Positions 7,983-15,742 of a DNA stretch of 64,000 bases are shown piece after piece. Below the pieces are notes generated by a model, which saw only the letters and a list, made by a program, of their open reading frames with translations, did no database searches and was not told the DNA's origin. Source of the stretch: Pseudomonas fluorescens (GTDB lineage: Bacteria > Pseudomonadota > Gammaproteobacteria > Pseudomonadales > Pseudomonadaceae); NCBI RefSeq assembly GCF_000802965.1, contig NZ_JSAK01000019.1, forward strand, positions 56,855 to 120,854. Direction: 5' to 3'. Position 1 is the first letter of the stretch; each line of letters begins with the position of its first letter. The position numbers and the translations under genes were made by a program.

Positions 7983-9575
7983 TCAGTGAGCATCGGCACT
8001 CGGCGCGGCCGGTGGTTGCACCTTGCGCATCAAGGGCACCATCACCGTGGCGATGATGAAGCAGACCATGATCATCAGAAACGCGTCGCCGTAGGTTTGC
8101 GTTTGCGCTTCGCGATAGGTCAGCAGCCAGAGCTGATGCAGGCTCGCAGTGACCCCGACATCGCCGCCCTGGCCGAGGGCGGCGAAGTTGTTTGCGACCT
8201 GGGACAGCCACTGGTTCAGTGCTTCGTTGGTGCTGTTGAGGTTTTCCGCCAATCTTGTGAAGTGCAGGTTGGTACGGTCATTGAGAATGGTCGCGCACGC
8301 GGCGATACCGATGGCGCCGCCCAGGTTGCGCATCAGGTTGAACAGCCCTGAAGCATGTTTGAGTCGCGCCGGTGCCAATCCACCCAAAGTCAAAGTCACC
8401 GCTGGCGGCACCGCCAGTTGCTGGGCGATGCCGCGCAAGGCTTGCGGCAGCATCAATTCCCTGGCGCCCCAGTCGTGAGTGATCGGGCTGAAATCCCACA
8501 TCGACAAGGCAAACAACCCAAGGCCGGTCATCATGATCCAGCGCAGGTCGACGCGATTGGCCAGAAAGGCGTACAGCGGAATCGCCATGATCTGGAACAC
8601 CCCAGTGGAGAAAACCGCCAGACCAATGTCCAGCGCGCCGTAGCCACGCACCCGACCGAGAAACAGCGGGGTCAGGTAAATAGTGGCGAACAGGCCAATC
8701 CCGGTGACGAAGGAAAAGAAGCAGCCGAGGGCGAAGTTGCGGTCCTTCAAGGCATGCAAATCGACGATCGGATTGGCCACGTGCAAGGTCCGGCCAATGA
8801 ACGCCAGGCCGGCCAGGCCGCTGATCCACGCCGTGGTGAGAATGGTGCGGTCGCTGAACCAGTTCCAGCGCGGGCCTTCTTCGAGGGTGTATTCCAGGCA
8901 GCCGAGAAACAGCGCCAGGAACACCATGCTCAGATAGTCGGCGCCCTTGAGCAGAGAGAGTTCCGGTTGGTCGATTTTCACCAGCATCGGCACCGCCACG
9001 GCGACGAAAATCCCCGGCACCAGGTTGATGTAGAACAGCCAGTGCCAGGAGGAAATGTCGGTGATCCAGCCACCGATTACCGGCCCCAGTGTCGGTGCCA
9101 AAGATGCGACCGCGCCGATGGTTGCAGCAGCAATCACCCGTTGCTTGCCGGTGAAGAAAAAGAATGCGGTGGTGAACACCAGCGGAATCATCGAACCGCC
9201 GAGAAAACCTTGCAAGGCGCGGAAGGCGATCATGCTCTGAATGTTCCACGCCGCGCCGCAAAGCAGGCTGGTCAGGGTAAAACCCACCGCTGACGCGCAG
9301 AACAACCAGCGCGTGGAAAACACCCGCGACAGCCAGCCGGACAGCGGAATCACGATGATTTCAGCGATCAGGTAGCTGGTTTGCACCCACGCGGTTTCGT
9401 CGGTGCCGGCGGAGAGGCCACCGCCAATGTCACGCAACGACGCCGAGACAATCTGGATATCCAGCAGCGCAATGAACATGCCGATGCACATGCTGGCGAA
9501 GGCGAAGACCTTGGTCGCTGTCGTCATGCTCGCGGCATCGAACGGTTGCGCGGGGAGGGCGAGCGCGCGGCTCAT
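7983..9575 (-). CDS. DHA2-family MFS drug efflux transporter (EmrB-like)
   Basis: A 530-residue inner-membrane antiporter of the 14-helix DHA2 group. Helix 1 carries the family feature LLDIQIVSASLRDIGGGL, followed by the second-helix segment WVQTSYLIAEI and the motif-C-like stretch GPVIGGWITD. It overlaps the upstream HlyD-like gene by four bases (9572-9575), so translation is coupled. In this arrangement the MFS protein and the membrane-fusion protein form an EmrAB-type pump that needs an outer-membrane TolC-type partner, which is not encoded here. The cargo is unknown. Confidence 0.92.
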   Translation of the reverse strand: MSRALALPAQPFDAASMTTATKVFAFASMCIGMFIALLDIQIVSASLRDIGGGLSAGTDETAWVQTSYLIAEIIVIPLSGWLSRVFSTRWLFCASAVGFTLTSLLCGAAWNIQSMIAFRALQGFLGGSMIPLVFTTAFFFFTGKQRVIAAATIGAVASLAPTLGPVIGGWITDISSWHWLFYINLVPGIFVAVAVPMLVKIDQPELSLLKGADYLSMVFLALFLGCLEYTLEEGPRWNWFSDRTILTTAWISGLAGLAFIGRTLHVANPIVDLHALKDRNFALGCFFSFVTGIGLFATIYLTPLFLGRVRGYGALDIGLAVFSTGVFQIMAIPLYAFLANRVDLRWIMMTGLGLFALSMWDFSPITHDWGARELMLPQALRGIAQQLAVPPAVTLTLGGLAPARLKHASGLFNLMRNLGGAIGIAACATILNDRTNLHFTRLAENLNSTNEALNQWLSQVANNFAALGQGGDVGVTASLHQLWLLTYREAQTQTYGDAFLMIMVCFIIATVMVPLMRKVQPPAAPSADAH

Positions 9576-10693
9576 GGTGCGCTGGCCACGGCTGTGGTTT
9601 CAGGCTCCTTGCGCGTGTCGACTTCCGCGGTGACCGACAAGCCGGGGCGCAGATGGCCGAGCACGCTGTCGGCCGGATCAAGGTAAATGCGCACCGGCAC
9701 CCGCTGCACGATCTTGGTGAAGTTGCCGGTGGCGTTTTCTGGCGGCAGCACGCTGAATTGCGAACCGCTGGCGGGAGCAAGACTGTCCAGATGACCGTGG
9801 AATTCCTGCCCGGAAAGCACGTCGGCATGGATCACCACCCGTTGCCCCGGCACCATGCGCGCCAGTTGGTCTTCCTTGAAATTGGCATCGACCCACAAGC
9901 CGCTGGACGGCACCACCGACAGCAACTGCGAACCGGCCTGGGCATAAGCGCCGACCCGCGCCCGGCGATTGCCGATCACACCATCCACAGGGGCGCGAAG
10001 TTCGGTGTAGCCGACGTTCAACTGCGCCAGGTCACGCTCGGCTTTGGCTTGAATCAACGCGGCGCGGGCTTGTTGTTTCTGGGTAGCGATCACATTCAAT
10101 TGCCGTTGCGCTGCCAGCAATTCAGCCTGGGCGCGATTGCTTTGGGCCTGTGCCGTCTTGAAAGTGGCGTTGGCCCGTTGCGCGCTTTCCACCGAGACCG
10201 CGTTGGTGGTGACGAGCTTTTTGTAGCGCGCATCGTCATCGCGCGAGCGCAAGGTTTCGGCACCGGCGGCGTCAATGCCGGCTCGTGCCTGACCGATCAC
10301 CGCTTGTTGCAGTTGCTCGGTGGCATCAAGGTTGGCGAGCAAGGCTTCTTCCGCCGCCACCGCGCCTTCGGTCTTGGCCAGGTTGGCGCGGTAATCGCGG
10401 GCGTCGAGACGAATCAACACATCGCCAGCCTTGACCTTCTGGTTATCAGTCACCAGCACTTCATCGATGTAACCCGCGACCTTCGACCCAATCACCGTCA
10501 CGTCGCCGCCGATGTACGCGTCGTCGGTTTCTTCAATGAACCGCCCGGCCGTCCACCAATGCGCGACGTACACACCGGCCAGCACTAGCGCAGCGATGAC
10601 CGTTGTCGCCAGTAACAGGCGCTTCAGCAGGGAAGGCTTCGGGGTGTTCACCGGCACAGCAAGGTCGGGTTCAACGGTGGGCATGCTGGTCAT
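9572..10693 (-). CDS. HlyD/EmrA-family membrane fusion protein
   Basis: A 373-residue periplasmic adaptor. One N-terminal transmembrane helix (residues ~24-45) is followed by a lipoyl half-motif (GYIDEVLVTDNQKVKAGDVL), a long alpha-helical hairpin rich in Ala/Gln (~90-215) and the second lipoyl half (LRAPVDGVIGNR). It bridges the inner-membrane DHA2 transporter to an outer-membrane channel. It is the first gene of the two-gene operon, and two palindromes just upstream probably control it. No transcription factor gene lies next to it. Confidence 0.92.
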   Translation of the reverse strand: MTSMPTVEPDLAVPVNTPKPSLLKRLLLATTVIAALVLAGVYVAHWWTAGRFIEETDDAYIGGDVTVIGSKVAGYIDEVLVTDNQKVKAGDVLIRLDARDYRANLAKTEGAVAAEEALLANLDATEQLQQAVIGQARAGIDAAGAETLRSRDDDARYKKLVTTNAVSVESAQRANATFKTAQAQSNRAQAELLAAQRQLNVIATQKQQARAALIQAKAERDLAQLNVGYTELRAPVDGVIGNRRARVGAYAQAGSQLLSVVPSSGLWVDANFKEDQLARMVPGQRVVIHADVLSGQEFHGHLDSLAPASGSQFSVLPPENATGNFTKIVQRVPVRIYLDPADSVLGHLRPGLSVTAEVDTRKEPETTAVASAP

Positions 10694-10722
10694 GGAGAAT
10701 TACCTGTCGGAAACGGCTATAA

Positions 10723-10753
10723 ATTACGTACGTAATATGACGTATGTCATATT
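10723..10753. promoter_or_regulatory. Twin palindromic operators upstream of the EmrAB-type pump
   Basis: ATTACGTACGTAAT (10723-10736) is a perfect 14-base palindrome. It overlaps a second one at 10734-10753 with perfect 8-base arms AATATGAC/GTCATATT around GTAT. They lie 30-60 bases upstream of the adaptor start. Size and position fit a TetR- or MarR-type repressor site that silences the pump until an inducer is present. The protein that binds them is not in the neighbourhood. Confidence 0.6.
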
Positions 10754-10817
10754 TGGTAGCAATTGGTTTTTGTTGCCGGTCGTCAGGTGTCTTGTGATCG
10801 TGAACTGAACTGCGATC

Positions 10818-10900
10818 TGTAGGAGCCGGCTTGCTGGCGATTGGGATCTCAGAGATGTGCTGTTCTCGAGGTCGTCATCGCTGGCAAGCCAGCTCCTACA
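10818..10900. repeat. REP hairpin (GGAGCCGGCTTGCTGGCGAT family)
   Basis: Inverted TGTAGGAGCCGGCTTGCTGG and CTGGCAAGCCAGCTCCTACA arms enclose a ~40-base centre. It lies between the pump promoter and the AT-rich island. The rest of the 10694-11037 gap (344 bases) holds the operators and AT-rich sequence with no reading frame I would support. Confidence 0.8.
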
Positions 10901-11037
10901 GGTCAGGGCTAACGTCGATCCATCGGAAAAGCTCCCGATGTTGTCATCCACCGAAGTCGGGGGACAGAGGTGGGCAACTAATCTGTTTAGGCGGTTTGGG
11001 CTCCAGATATATATTTTTTGAATAATGATCTAGCGCC

Positions 11038-11865
11038 TTAGGCGGGCAGGATGTTGAAAATGGCGAAGCACATTTTTATGGCTATTTGAATATAAACTAT
11101 TTTGAGTATGTCGCTGTTCTCCATGGTTCCATAAAATGCAATGAAGCAAAAAATAAAGCTGTCGATTATTACCGCGAAAAAAGTGCTGAAAAAGACTCGC
11201 AAAAATAGAAAACGGGAATTTGTCAGTTTTTTTATTTTGCAAAGAAGATAAGAGTTAACATACTCAGAAAAAAGAAAAGAAATACACGATGCTATCAGTG
11301 CAGATGATACATGTGTAATTACTTCGGTGTAGGGCGTGTCGAGTCTCCAGCCAGATAAGCCTGGAAGGTAGCTGGTGCCAGTCAACAGAATTAAAATAAA
11401 AGCATTGCTTGCAAATGCAAATAGTATGGCGCGTCTTGCGAGTCTTAATCCGTATGATTCGTTTAGTATGTCAACTACCAGAAAGGTAAGCGGATATATA
11501 AAGACTCCCGGTGTAATAGTGATATCAAGGGATGCTATGTAGACAAGTTTCGTGGTAGCAATATTTGTGAAGATGTAAAGAGCGAAAAGAGTCAGGTTCA
11601 GGGCAACATAGGCCATCCACGATTTTTCATGGCGGTCATTGATTTCGTAAGTGGTTAATGCTGCTCCTCCGGAGTAATATTTTCGGTATATGTCTCTGGT
11701 TTCCGCCTTGCTCAGGTCATCTATTATTTCACTTCTTAATATCTCATTGATTCTTACTTTTATTATTTTTCCAGTTGAAATAACCATGATGATGACGAGA
11801 TTTTGGTTTTTTTCAAAACCTAATAATTTATATTTAACATTATCGATTTCCACGCTACTTTTCAT
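11038..11865 (-). CDS. VUT-family (YhhQ/DUF165-like) queuosine-precursor transporter with extra N-terminal domain
   Basis: A 275-residue protein. Residues ~85-275 hold about six membrane helices and the VUT family signature YPLTFLVVDILNESYGLRLA (124-143), plus the final helix pattern RVFFSTFFAVIIDSFIF. YhhQ-type members import 7-deazaguanine precursors of queuosine (preQ0/preQ1). Residues 1-80 are a soluble, beta-prone extension (for example KYKLLGFEKNQNLVIIMVIS) absent from the ~220-residue YhhQ proteins. The start at 11865 is preceded by TTGAGGAAAG and overlaps the end of the XRE gene by 11 bases, so the two are co-translated. Its base composition is strikingly AT-rich. Family assignment is firm; substrate and the role of the extension are inference. 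Confidence 0.82.
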   Translation of the reverse strand: MKSSVEIDNVKYKLLGFEKNQNLVIIMVISTGKIIKVRINEILRSEIIDDLSKAETRDIYRKYYSGGAALTTYEINDRHEKSWMAYVALNLTLFALYIFTNIATTKLVYIASLDITITPGVFIYPLTFLVVDILNESYGLRLARRAILFAFASNAFILILLTGTSYLPGLSGWRLDTPYTEVITHVSSALIASCISFLFSEYVNSYLLCKIKKLTNSRFLFLRVFFSTFFAVIIDSFIFCFIAFYGTMENSDILKIVYIQIAIKMCFAIFNILPA

Positions 11866-12454
11866 TGAATCTTTCCTCAATGATATCTCCAATAACGTAA
11901 GTGTTCTCAGAGGCAAAATGGTTCTCACCGACAATTACTGATTTTTTCGTTGTTTTGTTAAAAGCCAATTTGTCATCGGTGTTATTTGAAACTCCCCTTC
12001 TCACAATCAAGATGTCTCCTGCCTCGTTCAATCCGTTGATATCATTTTCCAATAGGACACCTATGACATTGCATGCCGTACCAAAGTAATATGTCAGCGG
12101 GTGAGTGATGGCTAACTCTCCAATTTTTTTATCAAGACTCTGAATCAGTAACCCTTCTCGAATGATAGGAACTGCTGCGGGATTCATGTTTCCGTGTGGT
12201 GAGACACTGCTCTCTATTGTTTCCTTTTCTTCAAAGTCAACCGTTTCGATTTCATTGTAAGAAACGCCGAAAAAATCAGATATTTTGCGGATGGTCGATT
12301 GTTGTACATTTACCACCCTGCCTTCCAATATGTTGTAAATGGTTGTTCGGGTTACGCCACTGGAATTGCATAAAGAAAGTCGAGTCTCCCCGCGGCTCTT
12401 TATCAGGTATTTAATATTGTTTTTTAATTTTTCCGTTCTGTCTTTCTTGTGCAT
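11855..12454 (-). CDS. XRE-family regulator with S24-like C-terminal domain
   Basis: A 199-residue protein. Residues ~10-68 are an XRE helix-turn-helix (SLCNSSGVTRTTIYNILEGR). After an acidic linker comes a domain that begins VPIIREG and contains AGDILIVRRG, which resembles the LexA/phage-repressor peptidase fold. The catalytic Ser of the usual GDSM segment is not seen (LENDINGL stands at that place), so self-cleavage is unlikely. The start at 12454 (MHKKDRTEKL) was chosen because the upstream codons look non-coding and a GGAAA lies before it. It is the first gene of an AT-rich operon with the VUT transporter, which it probably controls. The comparison to S24 domains is tentative. Confidence 0.75.
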   Translation of the reverse strand: MHKKDRTEKLKNNIKYLIKSRGETRLSLCNSSGVTRTTIYNILEGRVVNVQQSTIRKISDFFGVSYNEIETVDFEEKETIESSVSPHGNMNPAAVPIIREGLLIQSLDKKIGELAITHPLTYYFGTACNVIGVLLENDINGLNEAGDILIVRRGVSNNTDDKLAFNKTTKKSVIVGENHFASENTYVIGDIIEERFNEK

Positions 12455-12834
12455 TGAATATTTACCGTTTCCATGCTCATTCAATAGGCCAAGCGCATAT
12501 GTGTTTTTTGAAAAATAATATCCTACACATCTGGGCCTCTGGGAGAAAAGATAAATTTCACATCGGCCCACATAGATAGAATTATTCGTGTGACTAGGAT
12601 CTAACTCTTCATATCAGATGCGGCCTACTTAAATTAAAGACTGTTCCTACAGTAATTCGGATATGCCAAGGTTTCGTATCGGGCGAGAATCATTTAATTA
12701 CACAGATGTTCATTTATTTGATTAATAAAATGGAATTTTCTGGTAATAAAACGACTGATCCGCCACGTATGCCCGCCACCTGATTTTTGATGAAGGCGAG
12801 AGACTGGCGTGTTCTCAACTTCCAAGGAGCGTGT
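12455..12834. other. AT-rich intergenic region between the XRE gene and the DUF6124-like gene
   Basis: These 380 bases separate two divergent genes and must carry both promoters. The left two thirds share the low GC of the XRE-VUT island; GC rises near 12770. The edge of the possible insertion therefore lies around 12600-12780. I see no reading frame with a ribosome site, no REP module and no att-like direct repeat. Confidence 0.5.
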
Positions 12835-13218
12835 ATGAAAAAGGCCATCCCAATCGCACCCAAGCCGTCGGGCCTTCCCGCCAGCGGCAACGTCGATTTA
12901 CCCAATACCCCCAAGTCATCCGAACAACTCGTCACCGTGCGCCTGCGCAATCACACCCGCCCTGAACCTGCCAGCCAGTTCTTCGCGGTCATTCCGGACG
13001 TCGACACGCAATCCCTGCTTAGTCACACCTCTGAAACCCTTGCTTCCCTCAGTGTCATGGCCACCGATCTCGCCCGTGAGCTCGAAGGCCCGCGCCGTCA
13101 GGTGATTTTGACCATTCAGCAACTGTCCGCACTGGGCGAATTAATGGTCAATCGAGCGCTGGATAACCTGGATTCGCCTCGGCAATCGTCTGAAACACCA
13201 TCTACCAGCCAACGCTGA
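12835..13218 (+). CDS. DUF6124-like small protein
   Basis: A 127-residue protein of a small family found mainly in Pseudomonas (DUF6124 by resemblance). The N-terminus is basic and Pro-rich (KKAIPIAPKPSG), then low complexity. The conserved part is residues ~50-105, which runs FFAVIPDVDTQSLL and continues into a helical stretch with many Leu and Ala. The start at 12835 follows CCAAGGAGCG. There is no signal peptide or membrane segment. No function is established for the family. The next gene is a shorter relative of its helical part. Confidence 0.75.
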   Translation: MKKAIPIAPKPSGLPASGNVDLPNTPKSSEQLVTVRLRNHTRPEPASQFFAVIPDVDTQSLLSHTSETLASLSVMATDLARELEGPRRQVILTIQQLSALGELMVNRALDNLDSPRQSSETPSTSQR

Positions 13219-13254
13219 ACAATTACGTTTTTTATCTAATGGAGGTTTTTTGTC

Positions 13255-13509
13255 ATGGATCGATACATGCCTGTCACCGGTATCGACTGCAGCGTCCCGT
13301 CGTTGCTGATCGACACCGAGGCGCCGCTGGATGTGTTGCATGAAACTGCTGCCTACCGCATTCGAACGGCGACGCAACTGCTGGAGAGTTATGCGGATGG
13401 CGAGGGTGTGCACAGTGAACTGGCGCGGGTATTGGTGACTTCACTGCGCGATGGCTGTGATTTGTTGGATGTCGTCGGGCGGCGATTGCAGCGGCAGGTT
13501 TCAGCGTAG
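13255..13509 (+). CDS. Small DUF3077/DUF6124-like protein
   Basis: An 84-residue protein with a good ribosome site (TGGAGG) before the ATG at 13255, 36 bases after the previous stop and on the same strand. It holds two helices: residues ~28-48 (DVLHETAAYRIRTATQLLE) and ~55-80. The segment PSLLIDTEAPLDVLHETA looks like the core of the preceding DUF6124-like protein, so the pair may be a duplication with loss of the basic N-terminus. It is soluble and has no recognised catalytic motif. Function unknown. Confidence 0.7.
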   Translation: MDRYMPVTGIDCSVPSLLIDTEAPLDVLHETAAYRIRTATQLLESYADGEGVHSELARVLVTSLRDGCDLLDVVGRRLQRQVSA

Positions 13510-13510
13510 A

Positions 13511-13534
13511 TAAAAAAGGGCGCCTACGGCGCCC
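13511..13534 (-). terminator. Intrinsic terminator of the thiolase operon
   Basis: Read on the minus strand, a perfect 7-base stem GGGCGCC/GGCGCCC with a 3-base loop (13518-13534) is followed by TTTTTTA (13511-13517). It lies 31 bases past the thiolase stop. It may also act weakly on the opposite strand. Confidence 0.85.
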
Positions 13535-13564
13535 GGTATTTCAGCGTTTCAAAACAGCAAGCTC

Positions 13565-14746
13565 TCAGGTGCGTTCGAATATTGCCGCAATGCCTTGACC
13601 ACCACCAATGCACATGGTCACCAGCGCATAACGGCCGTTGATGCGGTGCAGTTCGTGGATGGCTTTGGTGGCGATGATGGCGCCGGTGGCGCCGACCGGG
13701 TGGCCGAGGGCGATGCCCGAGCCGTTAGGGTTGACTTTGGCCGGGTCGAGGTCGAGTTCCTGGCTGACGGCGCAGGCTTGTGCGGCGAAGGCGATATTGG
13801 CTTCGACCACGTCCATGTCGGCGACGGTCAGGCCGGCGCGTTTGAGCGCCAGGCGTGTGGCCGGGATTGGGCCAAGGCCCATCAGTTCCGGTTCGACACC
13901 GGCGTGGGCGTAGCTGACCAGGCGGGCGAGTGGGCGCAGGTTGTTGACCTGTACCGCGGCGCCGGTGGCCATGACCAGTGCGGCGGCACCGTCGTTCAGG
14001 CCGGAAGCGTTGCCGGCGGTGACCGAGCCGTCCTTTTTGAACGCTGGCTTCATCGCCGCCAATTGTTCCAGGGAGGTGGCGCGTGGATGCTCGTCGACGC
14101 TAAACAGCTTGGTGCCTTTGCGATCCTGGATTTCCACGGTCGCGATCTGCTCGTTGAAGTAGCCGTTGGCAATCGCATGGGCGGCGCGTTTCTGGTCTTC
14201 CAGCGCCAGGGCGTCCTGCATTTCGCGGGTGATGCCGTTGCGCGCGGCGACGTTTTCGGCGGTGATGCCCATGTGGATGCCGTGGAACGGGTCGTGCAGG
14301 ATGCCCAGCATGTAGTCGATGGCTTGCACATTGCCCATGCGCGCACCCCAACGGGCGGACGGCAGCAGGTACGGGCCGCGGCTCATGGACTCGGCGCCGG
14401 CGCCGATGGCGATGTCGGCATCGCCCAACATCAAGGTCTGGGCGGCATTGATGATGGCCTGCAGGCCGGAACCGCAGAGGCGGTTGACGTTATAGGCCGG
14501 GGTTTCTTTCGGGATGCCGGCGTTGATGGCGGCGACGCGGGAGATGTAGGCATCGCGGGTGTCGGTCGGGATCACGTTACCCATCACCAGGTGACCGACG
14601 AGTGCCGGGTCCACGGCGGCGCGTTCCAGGGCGGCTTTCACAGCGGTGGTCGCGAGGTCGGCCGGTGGCACGTCCTTGAGCGAACCGCCGAAGGTGCCAA
14701 TGGCGGTACGGGCGGCGCTGACAACGTAGATTTCCGGGGTGTTCAT
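13565..14746 (-). CDS. Acetyl-CoA C-acyltransferase (thiolase)
   Basis: A 393-residue biosynthetic-size thiolase. Nucleophile Cys91 (NRLCGSG), His349 (GHPVGATG) and the acid/base Cys379 (CIGGGQG) are present, so it should be active. The fourth motif is unusual: the near-invariant NEAFA reads Asn317-Ile318-Ala-Phe-Ala, with the Glu replaced by Ile. The substrate could be acetoacetyl-CoA or a medium-chain 3-ketoacyl-CoA. It overlaps the enoyl-CoA hydratase gene by four bases, which points to a fatty-acid or branched-chain acid degradation pair. It ends at a clear terminator. Confidence 0.92.
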   Translation of the reverse strand: MNTPEIYVVSAARTAIGTFGGSLKDVPPADLATTAVKAALERAAVDPALVGHLVMGNVIPTDTRDAYISRVAAINAGIPKETPAYNVNRLCGSGLQAIINAAQTLMLGDADIAIGAGAESMSRGPYLLPSARWGARMGNVQAIDYMLGILHDPFHGIHMGITAENVAARNGITREMQDALALEDQKRAAHAIANGYFNEQIATVEIQDRKGTKLFSVDEHPRATSLEQLAAMKPAFKKDGSVTAGNASGLNDGAAALVMATGAAVQVNNLRPLARLVSYAHAGVEPELMGLGPIPATRLALKRAGLTVADMDVVEANIAFAAQACAVSQELDLDPAKVNPNGSGIALGHPVGATGAIIATKAIHELHRINGRYALVTMCIGGGQGIAAIFERT

Positions 14747-15525
14747 GGCTGTTTTCCTTTCGGTGGATTCTTATCTGTACTGCGATTGAGCAGGGCGTTC
14801 AAGGCCGTTTTTGCTTCATCGCTGTTGAGGCGCTGGATGAACAGCAAGTTCTCTTCGCGCAGGGTGGCTTGCAGTTCGGCCATGCCGGCCTGTTTCATCA
14901 ATTGACGCGATTGGCGCAGGGATTCTTGTGGCATTGCCAGCAGTCGCTGGGCGAGACGGGTGGCCGCCGCCAGGCATTGCGCGCCGTCGTCGAATACTTC
15001 GTTGGCCAGGCCCCACGTCAAAGCTTCGCTGCCGTCGAGGCTGTCGCCCAGCAACAGCAGACGTGTCGCTCGGGCCTGACCGAGCAGGCGCGGCAGCAGC
15101 AGGCTGGCGCCAAACTCCGGACACAGGCCCAGGTTGACGAAAGGCATGCGCAGCTTGGCGTTGCGGGTGACCAGGACCTGATCGCAATGCAGCAGCAACG
15201 TGGTGCCGATGCCGATGGCCGCCCCGCAAACCGCAGCAATCAGCGGTTTTTGCAGGTGAGTCACGGCGCGCATCAGGCGGAATGCCGGGCTGTCCAGATG
15301 CGTCGGTGGTTCCTGAAGGAAATCCACCAGGTCGTTGCCGCTGGTAAAGCACGTCGGGCCGCCGGTCACGATGATCACCCCGACCGAGTCGTCTTCGTCC
15401 GCCGCAAACAACAGGTCGGCCAACCTCGTGTACATGCTGTTGGTCAACGCGTTGAGCTTGTCGGGACGATCGATCGTCAGCGTCAGCACGCCATCGCGAT
15501 GCTCTTGTTTGATCAGGTCGGTCAT
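14743..15525 (-). CDS. Enoyl-CoA hydratase/isomerase family protein
   Basis: A 260-residue crotonase-fold protein. The oxyanion-hole segments are seen at CFTSGNDLVDF and in the AAVCGAAIGIGTTLLLHCDQ helix. The second catalytic Glu is retained in LGLCPEFGASLLLPRL. At the first catalytic position, where hydratases have Glu (GGGCEL), this protein reads GIGTTL. It may therefore be an isomerase-type (PaaG/ECI-like) enzyme rather than a hydratase. The start at 15525 gives the family N-terminus; the frame stays open to 15750 without support. It is operonic with the thiolase. Confidence 0.88.
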   Translation of the reverse strand: MTDLIKQEHRDGVLTLTIDRPDKLNALTNSMYTRLADLLFAADEDDSVGVIIVTGGPTCFTSGNDLVDFLQEPPTHLDSPAFRLMRAVTHLQKPLIAAVCGAAIGIGTTLLLHCDQVLVTRNAKLRMPFVNLGLCPEFGASLLLPRLLGQARATRLLLLGDSLDGSEALTWGLANEVFDDGAQCLAAATRLAQRLLAMPQESLRQSRQLMKQAGMAELQATLREENLLFIQRLNSDEAKTALNALLNRSTDKNPPKGKQP

Positions 15526-15742
15526 TGCTGGCTCTTGCAGAGTCGGTTCGACGGCCACTTTAAGCGCCGGGCTTACTCCGGAGCTATGACAAAACGGGTC
15601 AACCGAGCTGATGCTTTTTGCCATATGGCGTCGCGAAAACGACCACACACCCATTCGGGGTATGGTGCCGTCCGGCGAATCCACCAATAGTAGGTTCATC
15701 CGCTCATCCAGAGCCGAACTCGCTTGATAAGGTGCATTTGCT

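Noticed and set aside
11855..12571. Longer start at 12571 for the XRE regulator
   Set aside because: The added 39 residues include no family sequence and no ribosome site is seen; the ATG at 12454 gives a normal XRE N-terminus.
11030..12780. Prophage remnant
   Set aside because: Only a repressor-like gene supports it; there is no integrase, att repeat or structural gene, so I call it an island of unknown origin.
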